Below are positions 15,255 to 21,169 of a stretch of 21,169 nucleotides of DNA, one piece after another. Made by a program: the position numbers and the translations under genes. How positions within the stretch are numbered: position 1 is the first letter of the stretch; the number at the start of each line of letters is the position of its first letter. This stretch comes from Candidatus Caccovivens faecavium (lineage in GTDB: Bacteria; Bacillota; Clostridia; Christensenellales; UBA1242), in assembly GCA_018715545.1 (NCBI GenBank), contig DVLK01000070.1, positions 1-21,169 on the forward strand, in the 5' to 3' direction. The notes under the pieces were generated by a model. The model saw nothing but the letters and a program-made list of their open reading frames with translations. It was not told where the DNA came from and made no database searches.

Positions 15255-15567
15255 TTGAAATTTCCTCCTTTTCGTTTAATTTTTTTAATAAATACTCAAT
15301 AAACTCTTTGTTAAGTAGTCGTATGTATTCACGAGTATAACAAAGTTTAGCCGACAATGACTCTTGTGTATGACCTGACATATACAACGAATAATATAGG
15401 TCATAGAATTTGGGTGGAGCAGATAAGATTATATCGTTATATATTCTCACTTTCTTCATCACTTCACTCTCACCAAGTTGCTGACTAGCTTCTTCAAAGA
15501 CTGTTTTGTGTGTATAATAATATTTAATATTTTTTAAATCTTCTCTTATTTGATTTGCGTTTATCAT
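15244..15567 (-). CDS. HTH protein resembling sigma-70 region 4 / ArpU-type phage regulator (107 aa)
   Basis: The ATG is preceded by AGGAGG at 5-nt spacing. The C-terminal half (about 58-98: LYYSLYMSGHTQESLSAKLC then YTREYIRLLNKEFIEYLL) has the pattern of a sigma-70 region 4-like helix-turn-helix, as in small phage transcription regulators of the ArpU/RinA type. The N-terminal half is helical. The gene lies downstream of a structured leader that can form a terminator and a hairpin at the ribosome binding site, so its expression is probably tightly controlled. It is a reasonable candidate activator of the phage promoters, but no target is demonstrated. Confidence 0.6.
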   Translation of the reverse strand: MINANQIREDLKNIKYYYTHKTVFEEASQQLGESEVMKKVRIYNDIILSAPPKFYDLYYSLYMSGHTQESLSAKLCYTREYIRLLNKEFIEYLLKKLNEKEEISSAN

Positions 15568-15755
15568 AAAATCCTCCTTTATTTGCAGGATTTTTGTCGA
15601 ATAAAAAACCTCTACGACAGAAATCCGTAATTTGCTTTGAATTACTATTCGTAGAGGTTAAATATATACCTTTGACACGAATCTTGCATATATGGTATTG
15701 AATAAGGATTTATTTATAGCGTTATTTCAGCTCAACCTTACTGTGCCATATATAC
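15568..15755 (-). promoter_or_regulatory. Structured leader: terminator-like hairpin plus RBS-sequestering hairpin
   Basis: On the minus strand four helices can form in order. P1 is GTATATATGG with CCATATATGC (one G-U; 15746-15755 with 15686-15695). P2 inside it is AGTAAGG/CCTTATT. Next is a nested hairpin AACCTCTACGA/TCGTAGAGGTT (15649-15659 with 15607-15617) enclosing GTAATT/AATTAC, followed by TTTTTTAT, which reads as a terminator. Last, AAAATCC/GGATTTT (15588-15594 with 15568-15574) abuts the ATG and traps part of AGGAGG. This is the layout of an attenuator or riboswitch, but no known class is recognised. Confidence 0.55.
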
Positions 15756-15768
15756 GAAAAATTAATGT

Positions 15769-15945
15769 TTAAGTGTTATTCACAATTCTAATAAGTGTTT
15801 CTTTTGCATGTTCTTTTGCTATAATCGTAGATTTACAAATTTGACATGTGCCTTTAATATCCCCATTTTTAAGTATTGTTACGGATATTTTATTAAGACA
15901 CTTTGGACATTTGATAGTTTTTCGTTTACAATTCAAATTTTCCAT
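15769..15945 (-). CDS. Small zinc-ribbon protein (58 aa)
   Basis: The start at 15945 is chosen because AAAGGAG sits just upstream; an upstream ATG at 15972 lacks a site. Two CxxC knuckles are clear: CPKC (residues 13-16) and CQIC (34-37), separated by a beta-hairpin-like KISVTILKNGDIKGT, so it should bind one Zn. Such ribbons act in DNA or RNA binding or in protein contacts. It lies between the LexA-like repressor and the structured leader on the same strand and may be read from the repressor promoter. The specific role is unknown. Confidence 0.7.
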   Translation of the reverse strand: MENLNCKRKTIKCPKCLNKISVTILKNGDIKGTCQICKSTIIAKEHAKETLIRIVNNT

Positions 15946-16053
15946 ATTACACTCCTTTTCCCACGAATACAAAAGTGTAGATTTAATAAACTATATAGTA
16001 CGGTTGGGAATTCCAATACAATAGTATATTATCTTTTGCATTCAACCTTAGCA

Positions 16054-16085
16054 GTAACTTAATAACGGGGCATATATTAAGTTAC
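16054..16085. repeat. Perfect 11-bp hairpin after the repressor gene
   Basis: GTAACTTAATA (16054-16064) and TATTAAGTTAC (16075-16085) flank a 10-nt loop, 5 bp past the repressor stop. No T tract follows on the minus strand, so it is more likely a processing or stability element, or a protein site, than a standard terminator. Confidence 0.5.
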
Positions 16086-16090
16086 AACGG

Positions 16091-16699
16091 TTAAATTAAG
16101 TCTTTTATGACTTTGATTGCAATGCCTTGAATAATTATATTTTTGAAATACATATCTTTCATTTTATCATTTTCAGGGTGCAATCTTACTTGTTGCCTTT
16201 TCTCGTCTAAATAATAGCGTTTAAGTGTTGCTTCATCATTGATTAAAGCCACTATTATTTGACCAACTTCAGCAGTTTCTTGCTGTTTGATTATTACATA
16301 ATCTCCATCGTCTATATTTGCCTTAATCATACTATCACCATTTGCTCTTAAAATGAAGTATTTACCATTTCCTAAAAATTCGGTTGGTATAGGCAAGTAT
16401 TTTTCAATGTTTTCTTCTGCAAGAAGTGGAGTTCCACAAGCAATAGAACCAACAACTGGAAGATAACTAACTTCATTTATCATACTTTGCATTTTTGAAG
16501 TCTTTATACTTCTTGATTTTCCATTGCTTTGAATAAGTCCTTTCTCTTTCATTTCTGTTAGATAATGACTTACACAAGCAGATGTAATGTTAAACTCTGA
16601 TGCGATTTCCCTTAATGTTGGGGCTAGACCATTTTTTTGGTATTCGCTATCAATAAAGTTTAACATTTTTGTCATAAGTTCTTTGTTTTTACTACGCAT
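16091..16699 (-). CDS. LexA/S24-type self-cleaving transcriptional repressor
   Basis: The start at 16699 has AGGAG 7 nt upstream; an ATG at 16729 lies inside the operator and lacks a site. This 202-aa protein has a LexA-type winged HTH at the N-terminus (about 1-65) and an S24 peptidase fold. The cleavage site reads ACGTP with Cys88-Gly89, catalytic Ser123 lies in GDSM, and Lys160 in ATLKRYY. The 37-residue Ser-Lys spacing matches LexA. Cys-Gly instead of Ala-Gly also occurs in UmuD and some phage repressors. It should bind DNA as a dimer and self-cleave when RecA is activated by DNA damage. A palindromic operator overlaps its own promoter region. Its place beside a divergent recombinase makes it the likely lysogeny repressor rather than the host LexA. 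Confidence 0.85.
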   Translation of the reverse strand: MRSKNKELMTKMLNFIDSEYQKNGLAPTLREIASEFNITSACVSHYLTEMKEKGLIQSNGKSRSIKTSKMQSMINEVSYLPVVGSIACGTPLLAEENIEKYLPIPTEFLGNGKYFILRANGDSMIKANIDDGDYVIIKQQETAEVGQIIVALINDEATLKRYYLDEKRQQVRLHPENDKMKDMYFKNIIIQGIAIKVIKDLI

Positions 16700-16716
16700 T
16701 GTGTTTCTCCTAAACT

Positions 16717-16742
16717 CTATTGTTAGCATTTGCTAACGATAG
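16717..16742. promoter_or_regulatory. Operator of the LexA-like repressor
   Basis: GTTAGCA-TT-TGCTAAC (16722-16737) is a perfect dyad, extended to 12-bp arms with one mismatch (16717-16728 and 16731-16742). It lies between the -10 and the repressor's ribosome binding site, so a bound dimer would block its own transcription. It differs from the Bacillus-type SOS box (GAAC-N4-GTTC), and I saw no second copy in the window. Confidence 0.75.
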
Positions 16743-16744
16743 CA

Positions 16745-16773
16745 ATTATACAATACAAATTCTGTTAAGTCAA
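16745..16773 (-). promoter_or_regulatory. Promoter of the LexA-like repressor
   Basis: Minus strand: TTGACT (complement of 16768-16773), 17-bp spacer, TATAAT (complement of 16745-16750). This is the best sigma-A promoter in the window, directly followed by the operator. Confidence 0.8.
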
Positions 16774-16806
16774 GTATATCCTAAAAGTTATGACTAAAAT
16801 CTTATC

Positions 16807-16962
16807 TTATTTTGTTGAATTTTGTTTTTGAGCATAATAGTTCCTTATCTCTATCTCAATATTGATTAGTAAGTAATTTATATCACTTTTAGGATAGTTC
16901 GAGAATTTTGTGCTACCAATTTTGATACATTTTAATTTTCTGTTGCTTTGATTCTTTTCTAT
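16807..16962 (-). CDS. Possible 51-aa protein with AUA start upstream of the repressor
   Basis: A strong AAAGGAGG stands 7 nt before an ATA codon (complement of 16960-16962) that opens a 51-codon frame (EKNQSNRKLKCIKIGSTKFS and onward) ending in TAA. The frame has no ATG, GTG or TTG in the usable range. A good promoter (-35/-10 at 17018-17023 and 16995-17000) would start transcription about 20 nt upstream. AUA starts are rare, so this is either a deliberately weak start, as infC uses AUU, or a gene that has lost its ATG. The product is basic and unrecognised; being upstream of the repressor it could be a Cro-like or antirepressor function. Confidence 0.35.
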   Translation of the reverse strand: MEKNQSNRKLKCIKIGSTKFSNYPKSDINYLLINIEIEIRNYYAQKQNSTK

Positions 16963-16994
16963 AAAAACACCTCCTTTCTCGTCTAGACACGAAT

Positions 16995-17028
16995 ACTATA
17001 AAGCAACTTCTTCAAGATTGTAAGGAAG
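16995..17028 (-). promoter_or_regulatory. Promoter sharing a 14-bp block with the phage operon promoter
   Basis: Minus strand: TTACAA (complement of 17018-17023), 17-bp spacer, TATAGT (complement of 16995-17000). The -35 lies in CTTCCTTACAATCT (complement of 17015-17028), identical to the block at 12554-12567. Transcription would run through the 51-codon frame toward the repressor. Confidence 0.55.
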
Positions 17029-17305
17029 AAAGTGTATAGTTTATAGAAAGTAAAAGAAAAGTAAATAGAAAGAAAAAGGAAGTAAATGCCAAAAGTTGCC
17101 AAGTAATTAAACTGTGAATTAAGAGAGAAACTTTTTTTCGCTGTTGTTGCTATCAGGAAATCTCTAATCTGTCAAAGGAAAAAATTATTGCTTAAAACTA
17201 TAATACAAAAAATTATTATGCAATATTTTTTTCTATTTCTTTGACATCTTATTTCTTTCCTGATTTTTTCGAGGTGTCGAAAAAAAGACAAATAAGGAGT
17301 TTAAA
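17029..17305. other. Intergenic region between repressor-side promoter and recombinase
   Basis: The first 60 bases are purine-rich with loose AAGTAAA-type repeats (about 17040-17090). A TATAAT occurs at about 17200 and a TTGACA at about 17242, but neither pairs with a convincing partner box. TGTC-GAAAAAAA-GACA near 17275 is a small hairpin. No gene was found. Confidence 0.4.
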
Positions 17306-17500
17306 ATGATATTTGGTATTTATTTAGCAAAACAATTTCAAAATTTGGCAAAATATTGTCAAAATCTATTCAAACACTCTACAAAATCTAGTGTTTTGCT
17401 TCCTTACAAAAACCAAATAAGCAATATAAACTCTGTATATGAATTTATTTTGGAGGAAAAGAATGAAGACAGCAGTTATTTACGCAAGATATTCAAGTGA
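17306..17500 (+). CDS. Possible 64-aa leader ORF overlapping the recombinase start
   Basis: The ATG has AAGGAG 7 nt upstream, a better site than random. It encodes a basic, hydrophilic, Gln/Lys/Asn-rich protein (MIFGIYLAKQFQNLAKYCQN at the start). It ends 38 nt inside the recombinase gene in another frame, so ribosomes finishing it could re-initiate at the recombinase. It may be a real small protein or a translational-coupling leader; no family is recognised. Confidence 0.45.
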   Translation: MIFGIYLAKQFQNLAKYCQNLFKHSTKSSVLLPYKNQISNINSVYEFILEEKNEDSSYLRKIFK

Positions 17501-19010
17501 TAGTCAAACTGAACAGTCTATTGAAGGACAACTTCGTGTCTGCCAACAATATGCACAAAATAATGATATTGTTATTTTAGATACATATATTGACAGAGCC
17601 ATGACAGGAACAAATGATTTAAGACCAGATTTTCAAAGAATGATTAAAGATAGCAGTAAAAAACAATGGGACTATGTGCTTGTATATAAACTTGATAGAT
17701 TTTCAAGAGATAAATATGAGATGACTATTCATAAACACACCTTAAAAAATAATGGTGTAAAAATAATTTCAGCTATGGAGAATATACCAGAAGGTCCAGA
17801 AGGAATTATACTTGAATCAATGCTTGAAGGCATGAATCAATACTACTCGGCAGAATTATCACAAAAAGTTTTGCGAGGACTTAATGAAAGTTATATCAAA
17901 GGACTTTTTACAGGTGGGCATCAAATTTATGGATACGATGTCAAAGATAAGAAAAGCGTTGTCAATTTAATTGAAGCCGAAGTTGTAAAAGAAATCTTTA
18001 ATAAGTTTGCAAATGGCTATACGGCAGTAGATATAGCCAAAGAATTAAAAGCTCGTGGTATTAGAACTAAAAAAGGAACTTTTATAAACGCATCAAAAAT
18101 TTACAAAATTATCGCAAATACAAAGTATATTGGGAAAACAGTTCATAGAGGAAATGTTTATACAAATATATATCCAGCAATTATTGATGACTTTACTTGG
18201 CAAAAAGTTCAATCAATAAGAAACGCAAATAAACATGTTCCAGGGAAAAAGAAAGATAAGTTTGATTTCATACTTTCAGGCAAACTGATTTGTGGAGATT
18301 GTAATACCCTTATGGTTGGCGAAAGTGGAACAGGAAGAAATGGCGAAAAATATTATTACTATAACTGTCTTGGAAAACGAAGGCATAAAAAAGATTGCTC
18401 ATTTAAAGCAATTCAAAAAGACTATTTAGAAGATTTGGTTATAACTGAAACTTGGAATATGATTTGCAAGGAAAATGGTGTTAAAGAAATATCAAACGCA
18501 ATTTTCAAAAAACATCAGCAAGCGATGAAAGAAGATACTTTAATAAAGTCCCTTGAATCAAAGAGAGCCGCAGCATTAAAAGCATCTGAAAACCTTATTT
18601 CTGCTATTGAGCAAGGAATAATAACAGAACAAACAAAAACACGACTAAAAGAACTTGAATGCCAAATATCACAACTTGATTTTGATATTGAACAAGAAAA
18701 ACAAAAAGCTTATACCTTTTTAACACCTGACAAAATCGAGGATTATCTTTCAAAAGTAATCTCAGGTGATATTGAAAATCAAACAATAAGAAAAGATATA
18801 ATCAAAACATTTATTCGTGAAATCATACTTTATAATGATAGAATAATCATAACCTACAACTTTACCGATTTGACTCCTGTAAAAAACCGTGATACAATGT
18901 TAAAAGAAGTTGATTCGGTTAAAGAGGAAGTAAACAAGCAGTTAGAACCTGCTTTATTAAAAGGTTCTGTTTCGTATAAAAAGGAATGCTCTCCGCCAAC
19001 TAACATCTAA
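17463..19010 (+). CDS. Large serine recombinase (probable phage integrase)
   Basis: The ATG at 17463 with GGAGG 8 nt upstream gives 515 aa. The N-terminal resolvase domain (about 1-145) has the nucleophile Ser11 in ARYSSDSQ, LVYKLDRFSRD and a helix E region EYYSAEL-type (here QYYSAELSQK). A recombinase domain follows (about 165-270), then a zinc ribbon (CGDC near 282 and NC..CS near 305-315) and a C-terminal coiled coil (about 350-430). Such enzymes integrate or excise DNA between short attP/attB sites without host factors, reversing direction with a directionality factor. It is the only plus-strand gene of the element core and diverges from the repressor, the usual integrase/lysogeny layout. 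It could also serve another mobile element; attachment sites were not identified. Confidence 0.92.
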   Translation: MKTAVIYARYSSDSQTEQSIEGQLRVCQQYAQNNDIVILDTYIDRAMTGTNDLRPDFQRMIKDSSKKQWDYVLVYKLDRFSRDKYEMTIHKHTLKNNGVKIISAMENIPEGPEGIILESMLEGMNQYYSAELSQKVLRGLNESYIKGLFTGGHQIYGYDVKDKKSVVNLIEAEVVKEIFNKFANGYTAVDIAKELKARGIRTKKGTFINASKIYKIIANTKYIGKTVHRGNVYTNIYPAIIDDFTWQKVQSIRNANKHVPGKKKDKFDFILSGKLICGDCNTLMVGESGTGRNGEKYYYYNCLGKRRHKKDCSFKAIQKDYLEDLVITETWNMICKENGVKEISNAIFKKHQQAMKEDTLIKSLESKRAAALKASENLISAIEQGIITEQTKTRLKELECQISQLDFDIEQEKQKAYTFLTPDKIEDYLSKVISGDIENQTIRKDIIKTFIREIILYNDRIIITYNFTDLTPVKNRDTMLKEVDSVKEEVNKQLEPALLKGSVSYKKECSPPTNI

Positions 19011-19056
19011 ATCGACACAAAAACTCGGTTTAGGTTTTAGTTTTATAAGGAGTATT

Positions 19057-19437
19057 ATGTTACAAACTTTGTTAGAAGATTTAAAACAATATAAAGTTAA
19101 ACAAACTGTTAGACATTGGACCAAAAATGAACTTCTTGTTAATTTTGAAAACGATTATATAAAAGTTATAAGAATTGATTCTTCAAATAAATGGACTGCA
19201 GATAAGGATGCAGGTTATATGTCTAAAATGTGGAGTATAATTATTAATATAAAACAAAGGTTTGAAAATCTTGATAATTTTAAGATTTTACAAAATCACA
19301 TTGACATTAGAATAACTCCTGTTATGTCGGGAAAACTTAAAGGTTATTTTGGAATAAGAATTTATAATATGCGACAAGAACCTGATAGTAATATAATTCT
19401 TTCAATATTAAATTTTATTTTTGAAAACAAAAAATAA
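19057..19437 (+). CDS. Unknown 126-aa protein downstream of the recombinase
   Basis: AAGGAG precedes the ATG at 7 nt. It follows the recombinase by 46 bp on the same strand and may be co-transcribed. It is soluble with mixed alpha/beta character (ENDYIKVIRIDSSNKWTADK in the middle, FGIRIYNMRQEP near the end) and has no recognised motif. It converges on the broken recombinase with a 16-bp gap and no visible terminator. A directionality-factor role would be conceivable from position alone, but nothing in the sequence supports it directly. Confidence 0.7.
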   Translation: MLQTLLEDLKQYKVKQTVRHWTKNELLVNFENDYIKVIRIDSSNKWTADKDAGYMSKMWSIIINIKQRFENLDNFKILQNHIDIRITPVMSGKLKGYFGIRIYNMRQEPDSNIILSILNFIFENKK

Positions 19438-19453
19438 TTTTAACTTATTGCTA

Positions 19454-20960
19454 TTATATATAAAATTCTACCAATATATCAATCATTTCTGGTTGGGGTT
19501 TGTTTTGGATTATGTATGGTAGTTTATAAATCTTTGTACTAAATGGAATTTTATTTTCATTAGTCGTTTTGATTGTTGGACTATTAAAATATATTTGCAT
19601 TTTATCGTCAAATAAGATTATTTGATTTACGATATAGTTTATAAGTAATTGTGGTTCTAGTTTTAAGGCATCGTTAAGATACGTAAGGATGTCTTCTTTT
19701 GTTAGTTTAAAATTTGTTTTACTTTTTTCAATTATGATTTGTCTCACAATATCTTCAAGTTTACTTTCAAGTTCAATCATTCTTTTATTGGTGGTATTAT
19801 TAACAACTCCTTGCTCAACTGCTTTCATAATATTATCTAATGTGTTTTGAGTTTCAACTTTTTCTTTATATAAACTTGATAAGAAAGAGTTGCCACTTTC
19901 CATATCTTCTTGCACTTTTAAAATATTAGTTATTATTTTTTTCAATAGTTTGTGGTTTATTTAGTTCTTTAAGCAAAATATCTATAACAAAATTTTCTAA
20001 TATCTCTTTTCTTAATGTTTGTTTATTGCAATTTGTAGTATGTCTTTTCTTTCCTAAACATTTATAATATCTTCTTTTCTTTCCTTGACTTGTTGTTCCA
20101 CATTCAGCACTGATTGGCTCGCCACAATATCCGCATTTAAGTTTGTTTCTAAGTAAATACACAACTTCGACACTTCTTTTGCCGTATTTATTTTGATTGG
20201 TTTTTTGTCTTACTTTTTCATAAATTTCAGTAGATACAATTTGCGGATACATATTCTCAAAAGTTTGATTATTAAATCTATATATTCCCGAATATTTTTC
20301 ATTTTTCAATATGTTGTATATTGTATTTCTTGCAAAAGGTCTACCATGATTTAAAATATGCTTGGTTGTTAAATCTGCAATTATATCTTTCACATAAACA
20401 CCAAGTGCGTATTGCTCATAAATATATCACACAACTTTTGCTTGTTCTTCGTTTATTAAAATCTTGTGATTTTCAACTTTATATCCATAAATTAAATTTC
20501 CGCCTGTGAAGTTGCCTTTAAGTCTTGTTTCATTCATTCCACGCTTTACTTTTTGACTTAGTTCTGCTGAATAGTATTCCGCCATACCTTCAAGCAAACT
20601 TTCTAAGATTATTCCTTCTGGTGTATCAGGTATGTTTTCCATTGCAGAGAGAAGTTTTACATCATTATCTTTTAGAATCTTCTTATATTTTGCAGTTTCA
20701 TATTTGTTTCTCGAAAAGCGGTCTAATTTGTAAACAATTATGTTTTGCCATTCTTTGTTAGCGCTATCTTTAATCATTTGCTGAAAATCTGGGTGATTAT
20801 CATTCATGCCTGTCATTGCTCGGTCAATATATGTTTTCAAAATCAAAATGTCGTTATTCTTTGCATATTGCTCACAAACACGAAGTTGACCTTCAATAGA
20901 TTGTTCAGTTTGATTATGCGAACTAAATCTCGCATATATTACAGCTCGTTTTTTACTCAA
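19454..20960 (-). pseudogene. Second large serine recombinase, broken by a stop and a frameshift
   Basis: The natural start is a TTG complementing 20958-20960 with AGGAG upstream (protein MSKKRAVIYARFSSHNQ). The catalytic domain is intact and clearly paralogous to the recombinase at 17463 (shared TEQSIEGQLRVC, YIDRAMTG, KLDRFSR, SAMENIP and PEGIILES blocks). An in-frame TGA at 20427-20429 interrupts the gene where the ancestor probably had CGA (Arg). Translation continues in the same frame through the recombinase domain and zinc ribbon (CGYCGEP; RYYKCLGKKRH) until a run of seven A (complement of 19936-19942) shifts frame by +1. The coiled coil and C-terminus continue in the new frame to 19454. 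Two independent lesions argue for decay; the homopolymer alone could be an assembly error. Confidence 0.85.
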
Positions 20961-20973
20961 AATATTACTCCTT

Positions 20974-21169
20974 TTAATTAAACATCTCAAAAACTTGAAT
21001 CTTTAAAAATCTTGCAATCTTAAAGAGTGCAATTATTCTAAAATTCTCATTATTAGTCATTATTTTATTTAATGTGCTTTGACTAATTTTGCACATCTTA
21101 CAAAACTTGCTTTTAGACAAGTTATTTTCTTTTATAAAGTTTTCGATCAATTCAGTTTTAATTGTATTT
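20974..21169 (-). CDS. HTH (Xre/Cro-like) regulator, C-terminal part, runs off right edge
   Basis: Sixty-four codons are open from the window edge to a TAA at 20974-20976. They encode a helix-turn-helix pattern: FIKENNLSKSKFCKMCKISQ, then STLNKIMTN, then an ALFKIARFLKI helix, ending VFEMFN. This is typical of the small Xre-family domain. The gene lies 13 bp before the start of the broken recombinase on the same strand, so it probably regulated that element. The N-terminus is outside the window. Confidence 0.7.
   Translation of the reverse strand, partial: NTIKTELIENFIKENNLSKSKFCKMCKISQSTLNKIMTNNENFRIIALFKIARFLKIQVFEMFN

Noticed and set aside
3844..19056. Direct repeats marking attL and attR of the prophage
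   Set aside because: I compared the left boundary region with the stretches flanking the recombinase and found no convincing shared core. Serine integrases may leave only a few bases, so the ends stay undefined.
20427..20429. UGA read as Trp (genetic code 4) to restore the second recombinase
   Set aside because: UGA ends the 404-aa and 171-aa genes in textbook ATGA overlaps, Trp is encoded by UGG throughout, and the ancestral residue is more likely Arg. A separate frameshift also breaks the gene.

Overview
This is a low-GC window with good AGGAGG-type ribosome binding sites, LexA-type SOS logic, serine recombinases and no outer-membrane (secretin) gene. It fits an uncultured, probably gut-associated, monoderm Bacillota (Firmicutes). 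UGA is a normal stop here: two gene junctions are classic ATGA overlaps. No rRNA, tRNA or CRISPR array was seen.

Layout. (1) 1-3.9 kb, minus strand: a SNF2-family helicase and a tightly coupled unknown protein that runs off the left edge. This is host flank or a neighbouring accessory pair. (2) 3.9-12.6 kb, minus strand: a compact filamentous-phage (inovirus-like) genome. In transcription order it has a basic 85-aa protein, a putative ssDNA-binding protein, two small hydrophobic coat candidates, an intrinsic terminator, two membrane-anchored proteins, a 1005-aa coiled-coil/InlB/propeller protein, a Zot/pI-like ATPase, two small basic proteins and an HUH replication initiator. The order SSB, small coat proteins, terminator, large surface protein, pI ATPase resembles M13. 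Beyond the Rep gene lies a 250-bp cluster of three strong hairpins, one with a TCTTGATA rolling-circle-type nick motif. (3) 12.7-16.7 kb, minus strand: accessory and lysogeny genes. These are a protein with a HEPN-type R-N-x4-H motif (304 aa), an unknown 328-aa protein preceded by what looks like a discrete ~95-nt structured RNA gene, a two-gene operon (107 and 80 aa) behind a structured leader, a zinc-ribbon protein, and an autoregulated LexA/S24 repressor. (4) 16.8-19.4 kb: a divergent intact large serine recombinase, probably the integrase, followed by a 126-aa unknown. (5) 19.45-21.2 kb, minus strand: a paralogous serine recombinase broken by one in-frame stop and one homopolymer frameshift, plus the C-terminus of an Xre-like HTH protein. 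This is the decayed end of a related element.

Inferred working: the serine recombinase integrates the phage, the LexA-like protein keeps it silent and is released by RecA-stimulated self-cleavage, and the structural/replication operon is expressed from one promoter at about 12.55 kb. That promoter shares a 14-bp block around its -35 with a promoter upstream of the repressor, which suggests common control. Rep nicks a hairpin origin, SSB coats the single strand, and the ATPase with the membrane proteins extrudes the virion. The propeller protein is the likely receptor binder. The exact prophage ends (att sites) could not be fixed from the sequence.
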